This document shows positions 53,801 to 60,963 of a DNA stretch of 64,000 nt, piece after piece (the first letter of the stretch is position 1; each line of letters begins with the position of its first letter). Made by a program: the position numbers and the translations under genes. The notes below the pieces were generated by a model, which did no database searches, was not told the DNA's origin, and saw nothing but the letters and a program-made list of their open reading frames with translations. This DNA comes from Halalkalicoccus sp. CGA53 (lineage in GTDB: Archaea; Halobacteriota; Halobacteria; Halobacteriales; Halalkalicoccaceae): the NCBI RefSeq assembly GCF_036429475.1, contig NZ_CP144125.1:620001-684000 (forward strand), read 5' to 3'.

Positions 53801-54236
53801 AGAACGGTCGTTCGAGGTCCTCGCGAGCGGTCCGACGCTCGCCACGCGCCTCGCTTCACTGGGAGCGCGTCCGAGACGTCTCGTCACCGATCCCGACGGC
53901 GAGATGCGGGTGATCGCCGAACTCGCGCCGGGCACCGACGTCCGCGCGTTCGTCGAGCGTCTCCGGACCGTCCACCCGGACGTGGAGCTGCACGCGCGGC
54001 GAGAGACCGATCGCGTGAGGGATACGACCGGGCGCGATCCGTTCGCGGCGCTCACCGAGAGGCAGCGAGAGATCCTCACGACGGCGTACCGCGAGGGCTA
54101 CTTCGAGTGGCCCCGCGAGCGCTCCGGGCAGGAGCTCGCCGCCGACCTCGACATCTCCCAGCCGACGTTCCACCGCCACCTCCGCGTGGGGAGCAGACGG
54201 CTGCTCGACGCGCTCGTCGACGGTGAAACCGAGTGA
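50868..54236 (+). CDS. Multi-PAS/GAF Bat-type transcriptional regulator
   Basis: This is a 1122-residue cytoplasmic protein. A short receiver-like N-terminus (about 1-105, weak acidic pocket) is followed by four PAS units (about 118-235, 240-350, 355-470, 475-590). Alternate PAS units share the phrases RVRLE-x-EL, WF-E-V-x-AYP-x-ETGLSVY and EE-LxGR, showing tandem duplication. GAF-like domains occupy about 595-730 and 745-905, then a Bat-associated region. The C-terminal HTH_10 follows (LTERQREILTTAYREGYFEW...ISQPTFHRHLRVGSRRLL). It belongs to the bacterio-opsin activator class; the target genes are not evident. Confidence 0.9.
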   Translation: MTGSHPPRVVVVGDADLATALEDSTDAAVEAGDLTTFDAIETDCVVLVHEGPTEEIEALAGRIDDWALLVVTEDPETAIEGGADEVALPGRTAVLAHRVDRLLAHRRLERERDASRSYHERLAEALPVGVIHHGSSGRIRFANRRARELLGRSTEEIAALSYDAAEWGLTDPDGNPHPTEELPFARVDAGESRIEEQELCVERPDGSRVDLSVNAGPMPLSDGSDGVLVTFEDVTQRVRLEGELEALLGRVTDAFFGLDESWRFTYLNERAEELIGFGDRELVGEDVWEMFPDAEGTAFEREYRRAMETGEPASFTEYYPEPLDAWFEVNAYPDETGLSVYFRDVTERRRRVLELERFETVVETLPTGVLVFDREGVVLANARAEEILGRSAEEMTDLSHDATEWEITSFEGEVLPPGRLPVERVFESGEALFDEEHTVRRPNGTTVYLSVNAAPRSDGGTVEEVTVTLEDVTDRVRLESELAEVFSRVSDAVYAVDEEWLFTYCNERAEELFGRSREELLGRSLWENLPENRDSPAEEAFTRAMESQEPASFEWRHGSRDRWFEVSAYPGETGLSVYVADVTERKRFERTLTALYEMTSELLYAETESAVFSLAVEAATDVIGLSELSISQFDAAENVLYPVSGIGDAGRADPRIWRAFLEGDSRVVDDDDGTTLIVPIGRHGVVVAPVSDPVEPSLTLVELLAQTTSAALDRVERESALGERDRALELRTDRLERLNHVVETTRDVGTALLGADTREQIERLVPERLVAAGFPLAWIGRVGSDDALEVERWAGESRAYLDRLEPDGFVGEPSHRAATDREVVAVSNVASGLHTEGWRAAALAEGYQSALSVPLVHDGVSYGVMSVYADHPGAFDGQSETAFADLGEDVAYAIAAVETRRTLLSDRVIELDLRLHGVECPLRDVATAARASVECTGNALGPEGSARLAVTLERSPDREFRSRVEATPGIERVDGREGERSFEVLASGPTLATRLASLGARPRRLVTDPDGEMRVIAELAPGTDVRAFVERLRTVHPDVELHARRETDRVRDTTGRDPFAALTERQREILTTAYREGYFEWPRERSGQELAADLDISQPTFHRHLRVGSRRLLDALVDGETE

Positions 54237-54320
54237 TGGCTAACAGTATAGCGTCGATCCCCGCCGGGAGGCTAACTGTATACTGGCGAGATTGAACCGG
54301 TCGGGGTGTCTCGAAGACGT

Positions 54321-54617
54321 ATGGAACCGGGATCTGTCGAACGTGAGGTCGGATCGGAGGACATCTGTGCGGTCGTGGTGGACGCCGTTGCGGACGCGAA
54401 GGGAGTCCACCCGCTCGACCTCGAACCGAAGCTCTACGACGTCATCGAGCCCGACGCGCTCGTCGACCTCTGGTCCTCGAGCGACTCGCCACCGCGCTCG
54501 ATGCGGATCGGTTTCTCCATGGCCGGCTGTGACGTCGTGGTCCGCGGTGACGGCCGGGTCGTCGTCACCCCCGGAGAACCGACACCCGACCCGACCGGCG
54601 CGAGCGTCGGGGAGTGA
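54321..54617 (+). CDS. HalOD1-domain protein
   Basis: This is a 98-residue protein with the haloarchaeal output domain 1 pattern: ICAVVVDAVADAKGVHPLDLEPKLYDVIEPDAL, read here across residues 15-47, then RIGFSMAGCDVVVRGDGRVVV. HalOD1 proteins are thought to act as output modules of signalling chains. It lies directly downstream of the multi-PAS regulator and may be controlled by it. Its TGA overlaps the next ATG by one base. Confidence 0.85.
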   Translation: MEPGSVEREVGSEDICAVVVDAVADAKGVHPLDLEPKLYDVIEPDALVDLWSSSDSPPRSMRIGFSMAGCDVVVRGDGRVVVTPGEPTPDPTGASVGE

Positions 54618-54799
54618 TGACCTCCGACACCGATCAGGTCGACGTCTCCGACTCCCGTTCGGATCGCTGTACGAACTGCGGGGGCTCGATCGAGACGACC
54701 GACTGGCACCCGGTCACCACCGAGGTCGACGAGGACGGCTCGGTCGAGCTCTTCGCGTTCTGTAGCTGGCGCTGTCGGGACCGGTTCGAGGAGGGCTAG
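54617..54799 (+). CDS. Small zinc-binding protein with two CxxC pairs (DUF7576-like)
   Basis: This is a 60-residue protein with Cys pairs CTNC and CSWRC separated by about 30 residues, and a conserved-looking FAFCSWRCRDRFEEG tail as in MYM/TRASH-like treble-clef fingers. It is coupled to the HalOD1 gene by TGATG. Possibly an adaptor for signalling; I recall the family as DUF7576. Its 3' end overlaps polD1 by 4 bases on the opposite strand. Confidence 0.75.
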   Translation: MTSDTDQVDVSDSRSDRCTNCGGSIETTDWHPVTTEVDEDGSVELFAFCSWRCRDRFEEG

Positions 54800-56382
54800 G
54801 AGAACGACCGGGCCGTGACCGAGAGCGTATCGAGGTCGAGGATCACGGCGTAGGCGACGTCGGGCTGGATGTTCACGCTCCGCTGGAAGTCGGTCTGGGC
54901 CTGCCAGCACGCACTGTTGACGATCCGAACCCCGTGGTACTCCCCGACGCCGAGTTTGTGGACGTGGCCCGCGTGGAAGACGTCGGGCACCTCCTCGATC
55001 ACGAGGTAGTCGCGTTCCTCGGGCGCAATCCGGGTCCGGCCGCCGTACTGGGGAGCGACGTGTCGCTTTTTCAATAACTGTGTCATCGTCCGCTCGATCG
55101 CGTCGTAGCTCGCCTTCGTCTCGGGCAGTTCGGCGTTCACCTCGTCGAAGGAGGTCCCATGGTACATCAGCACGGAGACGCCCTCGATCGTCACGACCGA
55201 GGGGTTTCCCGTGATCCGCGCGTCGTGAGCCGACATGATCTCCCTGAGTTCGTCGTCGAACCCCGGCTGTGGCTCGGCGAGACGGACGGCGTCGTGGTTG
55301 CCGGGGATCATCACGACCTCCAGATCGCCCGGGACCGACTTCAGGTGCTCCGCGAACCGCTCGTACTGCTCGTAGATGTCGATAATCGTGAGTTCTGCGT
55401 CCTGGTTCGGGTAGACCCCCACGCCCTCGACCATGTCTCCCGCGATCAGGAGGTACTCGATCGGCTCGGCCTCCTGGGTGTGGAGCCAGTCGGCGAACCG
55501 CTCCCAGGCCTCCTCGACGAACTCCTGACTCCCGACGTGGACGTCGCTCACGAGCGCGGCCTGGACGTGTCGATCCGCCGTGTTCGGCCGGTTCGTTCTC
55601 GGCACCTCGGGGAAGTGCATCTCGTCGGTGAAGACGATCCCCGCGTCGTCCGAGAGCGTTCCCGTGACCGCGATCACCTCGTCGCAGAGCAGTTCGTCCA
55701 CGACCTCGGCGAGCTCACGGTCTTTCATCACCAGACAGGGAAACCGCCCGGTCGTGTCCTCCAGTTCGATCAGCCAGTGGCCGTTCGCGGTCGAGCGGAC
55801 GTCGTTGACCATACCGATGAGTTCGACGTCGCTCCCCCCGGGCATCCCCCGTACCGCGCGCATCGGCCGGTGGTTCACCCGCCCGCGCAGCATCGCCGAG
55901 AGCCGTTCGTAGCGGTCGCGAAAGAGCGAGACGAACTGCTTGTACTCGCCGGTCCCGGTGCTTCGCCCGGTGATGTCCCCGGTGATCTCGATCGGGCTCT
56001 CGGGCCGGGAGCCCGTCCCTCCGGCCGCCCCCGGCTCCAAGGCGGCCCCGGCTTCGGACCCCGTGCTCGTACTGCGAGACCCCTCCGTTTCCACTGGAGT
56101 TTGTCCCCCTCCCTCTGGCGGTTTCGGGCTCGGGGTTCCAGTCGAAACGGAGGGGTCTCCGTTCGGATGAGGCGAACCCGACGACCGACCTTTCACGTCG
56201 AGAACGGACCGGACGTGCTCGCCGGTGAGCACCAGCGTTCCCTCGGGAAGGCTCTGGGTGACGCGTTCGACGCATTCCTCGAACTCGTCGGCCTCCGCGA
56301 GTAGGGTGAGCGCCTCCCGGTCGACGTTGATCCCGCGGGCCACGAGTGCCCTGAGTACCCGGCGGTCGGCCTCGTCTGACAC
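54796..56382 (-). CDS. polD1: DNA polymerase D small subunit (DP1, exonuclease)
   Basis: This is a 528-residue subunit of the replicative polymerase D. An OB fold spans about residues 185-260. A calcineurin-like phosphoesterase domain carries DVHVG (about 280), GDMVEG (315), GNHD (361), YHGT (407) and GHVHK (472), the full set for 3'-5' proofreading. A disordered Ser/Gly/Pro linker (about 65-130) joins the N-terminal helical part. Two ORB-like sites lie in that linker. The position next to sec11 and orc1 matches the conserved haloarchaeal origin neighbourhood. Confidence 0.93.
   Translation of the reverse strand: MSDEADRRVLRALVARGINVDREALTLLAEADEFEECVERVTQSLPEGTLVLTGEHVRSVLDVKGRSSGSPHPNGDPSVSTGTPSPKPPEGGGQTPVETEGSRSTSTGSEAGAALEPGAAGGTGSRPESPIEITGDITGRSTGTGEYKQFVSLFRDRYERLSAMLRGRVNHRPMRAVRGMPGGSDVELIGMVNDVRSTANGHWLIELEDTTGRFPCLVMKDRELAEVVDELLCDEVIAVTGTLSDDAGIVFTDEMHFPEVPRTNRPNTADRHVQAALVSDVHVGSQEFVEEAWERFADWLHTQEAEPIEYLLIAGDMVEGVGVYPNQDAELTIIDIYEQYERFAEHLKSVPGDLEVVMIPGNHDAVRLAEPQPGFDDELREIMSAHDARITGNPSVVTIEGVSVLMYHGTSFDEVNAELPETKASYDAIERTMTQLLKKRHVAPQYGGRTRIAPEERDYLVIEEVPDVFHAGHVHKLGVGEYHGVRIVNSACWQAQTDFQRSVNIQPDVAYAVILDLDTLSVTARSFS
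56080..56155. other. Inverted pair of ORB-like origin recognition boxes inside polD1
   Basis: On the minus strand 56080-56099 reads CTCCAGTGGAAACGGAGGGG. On the plus strand 56136-56155 reads TTCCAGTCGAAACGGAGGGG. Both continue with TCTC, giving an almost perfect inverted repeat separated by 36 bases. The sequence matches the three sites beside orc1. They fall in the low-complexity linker codons of polD1 (about residues 74-101). Confidence 0.75.
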
Positions 56383-56460
56383 GCCCCGAGTTTCCCCCCG
56401 GGAGAGAAAAACGTGGCGAAACCCAGAAGGTTCAAACGCGGACCCGTGTTAGGGGAGTCG

Positions 56461-57318
56461 ATGAGTGGCCCCGAGGACGGCCCCGGTCGGAGCGGGCCGT
56501 CGCGGCCGGATCGATCCGGCAGCTCGACGATCGGAACACGGGACGAAGAGCGCCCGGAGTCCGTCCGGGAGTGGGCGCACTGGGCGTGGACCGTCGACCG
56601 GGGTGCCGTGATGGTCGCACGGGAGATCGCGATCAGCGCGAGCGTCGTCCTCCTTATCGGACTGCTGCTGTTCGGGATCAGCGGCGTCTGGCCGCCGATG
56701 GTCGCGATCGAGAGCGGGTCGATGAGCCCGAACATGCACCAGAACGACCTGGTGTTCATCAGCGCGCCCGACCGGTTCGCGAACGACGCCTCGATCGAGG
56801 GGACCGGCATCGTCCCCGCCGACGAGGCCGAGCGGAACGGCTACAGCAAGTTCGGCGAGGCGGGCGACGTGATCGTCTTCACCCCGAACGGCAACGACCA
56901 GCGCACGCCGATCATCCACCGCGCCGAACTCTGGGTCGAAGAGGGCGAGGACTGGTACGACCGCGCGGATCCCGACGCCGTGGGCGCTGCGGGGAGCTGT
57001 GACGAGCTCCAGAACTGTCCCGCCCCGCACGACGGCTTCATAACGAAGGGAGACAACGAAGCGACGAACACACAGTACGACCAGGTAAGGGGACAGACCG
57101 ATCCGGTGAAGCCCGAGTGGGTGCTCGGCACCGCCGAGCTCAGGGTGCCCTACCTCGGCTGGGTCCGCCTCCAGCTCGCCGAGATCGGTTCGCCGGGAAC
57201 CGCCACCGTCGAGATCGTCTCGGAGCCGACCACGGTGGCCGGGCCGGTCGAAGCGGTTGCGGCGACCGACTCCGCCGGGTCCGATCCGGTCGGCGCCGAT
57301 CGCTGTCTCCTCACGTAG
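56461..57318 (+). CDS. sec11: Signal peptidase I (archaeal Sec11 type)
   Basis: This is a 285-residue membrane-anchored serine protease removing Sec signal peptides. A polar N-terminal extension of about 60 residues precedes one transmembrane helix (ISASVVLLIGLLLFGISGVW). The catalytic Ser in ESGSMSPNMHQNDLVF follows, then the archaeal His (in place of bacterial Lys) in TPIIHRAELW and Asp in ITKGDNEATN. The C-terminal tail is low-complexity. The ATG at 56461 is preferred over one 16 codons upstream. It sits between polD1 and orc1 as in other haloarchaeal oriC regions. Confidence 0.93.
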   Translation: MSGPEDGPGRSGPSRPDRSGSSTIGTRDEERPESVREWAHWAWTVDRGAVMVAREIAISASVVLLIGLLLFGISGVWPPMVAIESGSMSPNMHQNDLVFISAPDRFANDASIEGTGIVPADEAERNGYSKFGEAGDVIVFTPNGNDQRTPIIHRAELWVEEGEDWYDRADPDAVGAAGSCDELQNCPAPHDGFITKGDNEATNTQYDQVRGQTDPVKPEWVLGTAELRVPYLGWVRLQLAEIGSPGTATVEIVSEPTTVAGPVEAVAATDSAGSDPVGADRCLLT

Positions 57319-57448
57319 AGCGGATACGAGCGCGAGGACACTCGGTTCGTGGCGCTATCACAGGTTCGGCGTGATAGCAGCTTACCGGCCGTGAACGTCG
57401 GATACGGGTAACCGAAGGAGTACGATCGGCCGGCTCTCGATGCGGGGA

Positions 57449-58939
57449 TCAGCTGTCGAAGCGGGCCTGGACGAACGGCTGGACGTCGTCGATGTCACCC
57501 AGTCGTGAATCGGCCATCAGCACGGCCTCGGTCTCGTCGATCGGGACCGAGAGGGTGATCTCCTTCGTCCGGCCGTACCGGCCCTTGCTCACGACCGAGG
57601 CGTTCGCGATGCCGAGCATGTCGAGTTCGCTGATCAGGTCCGTCACCCGACGCTGGGTGAGCGGGTCGGCGTCGATCTCGCCACAGAGGCGTTTGTAGAT
57701 GTTGTACACCTCGCCGGTGTTGATCGTGTGGATCCCGTTCTTCTCCAGGAGGATGATCGCGAAGAGCACGAGCTTCGACTGGGTGGGGAGCGTCCGTACC
57801 ACCTCAACCACGCGGTCGAGTTCGATCTTGTCCTGGGCCTGCCGGACGTGTTCCTCGTCGACCTCGCCGAGGCCCTCGCGTTCGGCGAGTTCGCCCGCCG
57901 TTCGGAGCAAGTCGAGCGCACGTCGTGCGTCGCCGTGTTCCTGGGCGGCGAACGCCGCACAGAGCGGGATGACGTCCTCCGTGAGCGCCGCCGGTTCGAA
58001 CGCGATCTCCGCGCGGTGCTGGAGGATGTCCCGGAGCTGCGTCGCGTCGTACGGCGGGAAGACGATCTCCTCCTCCCCGAGACTCGACTTCACGCGCGGG
58101 TCGAGGAAGTCGGTGAACTTGAGGTCGTTCGAGATGCCGATGATCGACACCCGCGAGTTCTCGAGTTCGCTGTTCATCCGCGAGAGGTTGTAGAGCGTGT
58201 CGTCACCCGACTTCTCGACGAGTTTGTCGATCTCGTCGAGCATGATCACGACCACACGCTCCCTGTGATCGACCGCGTCGAAGAACTCCTGGTACACTCG
58301 ATCCGTCGGCCAGCCGGTCATCGGAACGGCCTCCATCTCCTCTAGCTCCGTCTCCAGCGTCTCGATGCGGTCGTCGACCTCCGAGACCGACTCGAACGGC
58401 GTCTCCGCGAGCGAATCCCGGTCCTCCCGGACGTCGTCCGTGAGCGTGCGGAGCCGGTCGAGCCCGCGTTCGATCCCCCGCTCGTTCGCCTCGATGAACT
58501 TGTTGCCGAGCTGCGCCAGGACCCGGTACTGGGTATCGGTCACCTCACAGTTGATGTACTCGACCTCGCAGGGGACATCGTACTTCTTCGAGGTCTGTTC
58601 TAGCTCCTGGCTGACGAACTTCGCGCTCGCGGTCTTTCCGGTCCCTGTCTTCCCGTAGATGAGGATGTTCGAGGGGGTCTCGCCACGGAGCGCGGCGACG
58701 AGGATCGTCGCCATCTTGCTGATCTGGTCCGAACGGTGGGGGAGCTCGTGGGGGGTGTAGGAGGGTCGGAGCACCTCCTTGTTCTCGAAGATCGGCTCGC
58801 CGCTCATCAGGTCGTCGAACAGTCCCTGGCTGGTCCCCTCCTCGTCGAGGACCTCGTCGATCTCGACGTCGAACGACCAGTCGTCGGCCGCGGCTCGACG
58901 CCCCCTGCCGTTCGTCCCTGATGCGTTGTCGCCCGTCAT
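57449..58939 (-). CDS. orc1: Origin recognition protein Orc1/Cdc6
   Basis: This 496-residue AAA+ initiator protein binds ORB sites. Walker A GKTGTGKT lies at residues 96-103, Walker B with sensor 1 in VVIMLDEIDKL and IGISND, and an arginine-containing sensor 2 GDARRALDLL. A C-terminal winged helix follows (about 405-490, TGEVYNIYKRLC, LTQRRVTDLISEL). A halophile insertion rich in Glu/Asp (about 165-205) is present. The ATG at 58939 is adjacent to the first ORB. It is probably the initiator for the neighbouring origin. Confidence 0.95.
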   Translation of the reverse strand: MTGDNASGTNGRGRRAAADDWSFDVEIDEVLDEEGTSQGLFDDLMSGEPIFENKEVLRPSYTPHELPHRSDQISKMATILVAALRGETPSNILIYGKTGTGKTASAKFVSQELEQTSKKYDVPCEVEYINCEVTDTQYRVLAQLGNKFIEANERGIERGLDRLRTLTDDVREDRDSLAETPFESVSEVDDRIETLETELEEMEAVPMTGWPTDRVYQEFFDAVDHRERVVVIMLDEIDKLVEKSGDDTLYNLSRMNSELENSRVSIIGISNDLKFTDFLDPRVKSSLGEEEIVFPPYDATQLRDILQHRAEIAFEPAALTEDVIPLCAAFAAQEHGDARRALDLLRTAGELAEREGLGEVDEEHVRQAQDKIELDRVVEVVRTLPTQSKLVLFAIILLEKNGIHTINTGEVYNIYKRLCGEIDADPLTQRRVTDLISELDMLGIANASVVSKGRYGRTKEITLSVPIDETEAVLMADSRLGDIDDVQPFVQARFDS

Positions 58940-58954
58940 GGATGCGAGTGGGAA

Positions 58955-58974
58955 CCCCCCTATTTCAAGTGGAA
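58955..58974 (-). other. ORB-like site at the orc1 start
   Basis: The minus strand reads TTCCACTTGAAATAGGGGGG, 16-35 bases upstream of the orc1 ATG. It resembles the other origin boxes. It may allow Orc1 to repress its own transcription as well as load at the origin. Confidence 0.65.
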
Positions 58975-59176
58975 TCCTCGCCCGCGACACGAGGAAATGG
59001 CCTCCAGAAGGCCTCTATCACCGGGATTCCGCGTGGTGGTCGGGGAGAATCGTGTACTTGAAGCAGACGAACGCAATGGTCAGCGGAGTCTTAAACCTAT
59101 CCCTTCACCCGGAGGTCACCATGACGACGATCGACGGTTCTGTCGACGGGTTGATCTCTCGACTGTGACCCCCCCA

Positions 59177-59196
59177 CCCCTTCGTTTCTACTGGAG
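59177..59196 (-). other. ORB site, left flank of unwinding element
   Basis: The minus strand reads CTCCAGTAGAAACGAAGGGG, followed by TGGGGGGG, the extended G-string form. Confidence 0.8.
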
Positions 59197-59368
59197 ACGG
59201 ACGAGAGAGTACCCGACCGCGAGGAGCGGAGGGTGAGGGAAGCTTTATCTGGTTGGGTAACGAATAACTACCGTAATAGGCCTAGAGCCGTTGTCTAGAA
59301 GGGATACTGTTCTAGATTTAAATGTGTTGGCGGTCGTTTCGGGCCATCTCCTCGCTCGGTCGCCCGGT

Positions 59369-59388
59369 CTCCACTTGAAACGGAGGGG
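59369..59388 (+). other. ORB site, right flank of unwinding element
   Basis: The plus strand reads CTCCACTTGAAACGGAGGGG, followed by TGGGGGTTAC. It is inverted relative to the site at 59177. Confidence 0.82.
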
Positions 59389-59467
59389 TGGGGGTTACAC
59401 GTCGGGAACCCCCGCGGTTACCCTCTCGTACCCACTCCCCCTCGTCCGTCGTCGTAACCATTCACCC

Positions 59468-59829
59468 TCATGCGTCAACCGGACTCGTCCTCGATCTCCA
59501 CGAGCGCCCGATCTCACCGCTCCCTTCGGTCACCGTCCCGCCCCCTCCAGCCTCATCTCTCCATCTCCGGCCGTCGGCCCCCCGTCTCCATTCCGTCGCC
59601 TTCGCCGCTAGTCGCTCTCCCATTCGCGCCCGCCACCCACTCAAACACTCTTCGAGTCGTCTCGAGCCGTTCCCGATCGAACGTGCGTACCTCGCATCGA
59701 TCTCCACCTCGAACGTGCCGTCCGTCTCTCGACACCGGTTCGGAGCTCCTCGTACTCGTGGTAGTGGAACCGTCCGATCTCGTCCCCGTCCACGGACAGC
59801 CGGTCCGGAGCCTCTCTCGCGACCGACAC
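59468..59829 (-). pseudogene. Frameshifted gene remnant between oriC and oapA
   Basis: The minus strand from a GTG at 59829 reads MSVAREAPDRLSVDGDEIGR, then FHYHEYEELRTGVER, and loses frame near 59727-59732. One missing base would restore DGTFEVEIDARYARSIGNG and a helical stretch (RRLEECLSGWRARMGERLAA) to a stop near 59468. The region is pyrimidine-rich on the plus strand, as expected if the other strand was coding. A CTTAAAT box lies about 30 bases before the GTG. It may be a true pseudogene or a sequencing error. Family unknown. Confidence 0.5.
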
Positions 59830-59856
59830 GCGCTGGTTAACACGTGTCTGACACAG

Positions 59857-59864
59857 ATTTAAGT
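59857..59864. promoter_or_regulatory. Shared AT-rich box upstream of oapA
   Basis: ATTTAAGT (ACTTAAAT on the other strand) lies between the remnant and oapA and could serve as a TATA element in both directions. For oapA it predicts a leader of about 35 bases carrying the Shine-Dalgarno GGAGGA just before the ATG at 59922. Confidence 0.5.
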
Positions 59865-59921
59865 GAACCGAGGTGTGTTCTACGGCCGTGTTTCCGCCCG
59901 GACAGGGCGGAGGAGGATAGG

Positions 59922-60563
59922 ATGGGTCTGTTCACGGAGATTAGAAACAGTATTCAACGCGCCGCCGACCGGTTGTTCGCCGCCGACACCCCAAAACGGA
60001 TCGGGATCTACGGCCCTCCGAACGCCGGGAAGACGACGCTCGCGAACCGGATCGCCCGCGACTGGACCGGCGACGCGATCGGTCCCGAGAGCCACGTTCC
60101 CCACGAGACGCGTCGCGCACGCAGGAAGGAGAACGTCGAGATCCAGCGCAACGGCAAGTCGGTGACGATCGACGTCGTCGACACGCCGGGCGTGACCACG
60201 AAGGTCGACTACGAGGAGTTCCTCGAGTTCGAGATCGAGAAGGAGGACGCGGTGCGTCGCTCCCGCGAGGCGACCGAGGGGGTCGCCGAGGCGATGCACT
60301 GGCTGCGCGAGGACGTCGACGGCGTCATCTACGTCCTCGACAGCGCGGAGGACCCGTTCACCCAGGTGAACACGATGCTCATCGGGATCATCGAGAGCCG
60401 GGACCTTCCGGTACTCATCTTCGCGAACAAGATCGACCTGGAGGAATCGAGCGTCCAGCGGATCGAGAACGCCTTCCCACAGCACGAGACCGTACCGCTG
60501 TCGGCGCTCGAGGGCGAGAACATGGACGAAGTGTACGACAAGATCGCGGAGTACTTCGGGTAA
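59922..60563 (+). CDS. oapA: Origin-associated Era/Der-like GTPase OapA
   Basis: This is a 213-residue P-loop GTPase with G1 GPPNAGKTT, G3 DTPGVTTK and G4 NKID, beginning MGLFTEIRNSIQRAADRLF. It lacks the KH domain of Era. Haloarchaeal orthologues sit next to oriC1 and are called origin-associated protein A; their role is not settled. It has a strong GGAGGA Shine-Dalgarno, unusual among these mostly leaderless genes. It is first in the oapA-oapB-oapC operon. Confidence 0.9.
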   Translation: MGLFTEIRNSIQRAADRLFAADTPKRIGIYGPPNAGKTTLANRIARDWTGDAIGPESHVPHETRRARRKENVEIQRNGKSVTIDVVDTPGVTTKVDYEEFLEFEIEKEDAVRRSREATEGVAEAMHWLREDVDGVIYVLDSAEDPFTQVNTMLIGIIESRDLPVLIFANKIDLEESSVQRIENAFPQHETVPLSALEGENMDEVYDKIAEYFG

Positions 60564-60564
60564 G

Positions 60565-60957
60565 ATGGCGGAACTCAGAGAACCGGACGACGACGGCGAC
60601 GGGGTCCAGATCGACCTGATCAGCGGCGAGCGGATGTCGAACATGGCCTCGATGGAGAAGATCCGGATGATCCTCGACGGCGTCCACGACGGCAACATCG
60701 TCATCCTGGAGGAGGGGCTCTCCCCCGAGGAGGAGTCGAAGCTGATCGAGGTGACGATGGGTGAGATCACCCCCGACGGGTTCAACGGGATCGAGATCGA
60801 GACGTATCCCCGATCCCAGACCGGCGGCGGGAGCTTCCTGGATCGACTGATGGGCAGGGAGTCGACCGCAAAGCTCACCGTGATCGGCCCGGCGAACCAG
60901 ATCGAGACCCTCCACAAGGACGAGACGTTGATCAGCGCGCTCGTCTCGCGGCGCTAG
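60565..60957 (+). CDS. oapB: DUF2073 protein OapB
   Basis: This is a 130-residue protein of the DUF2073 family, starting MAELREPDDDGDGVQIDLIS. Family-typical parts are IRMILDGVHDGNIVILEEGL and ESTAKLTVIGPANQIETLHK. It starts one base after the oapA stop. It is conserved beside haloarchaeal origins. An archaeal OapB homologue is, to my knowledge, an RNA-binding protein of the OLE RNP in bacteria only by name, so I do not infer function from that. Confidence 0.88.
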   Translation: MAELREPDDDGDGVQIDLISGERMSNMASMEKIRMILDGVHDGNIVILEEGLSPEEESKLIEVTMGEITPDGFNGIEIETYPRSQTGGGSFLDRLMGRESTAKLTVIGPANQIETLHKDETLISALVSRR

Positions 60958-60963
60958 CCCCGA

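Larger units (their letters stand above)
58940..59400. other. Predicted replication origin (oriC)
   Basis: This non-coding region lies beside orc1. Two ORB sites face each other around an AT-rich core: CTCCAGTAGAAACGAAGGGG on the minus strand at 59177-59196, extended outward by TGGGGGGG, and CTCCACTTGAAACGGAGGGG on the plus strand at 59369-59388, extended by TGGGGGTTAC. The core (about 59241-59332) contains CTTTATC, AATAACTACCGTAATAGG and TTTAAATG. A 7-bp inverted repeat TCTAGAA/TTCTAGA lies at 59294-59316. Inverted ORBs with G-rich extensions around an unwinding element match described haloarchaeal origins. Confidence 0.85.
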
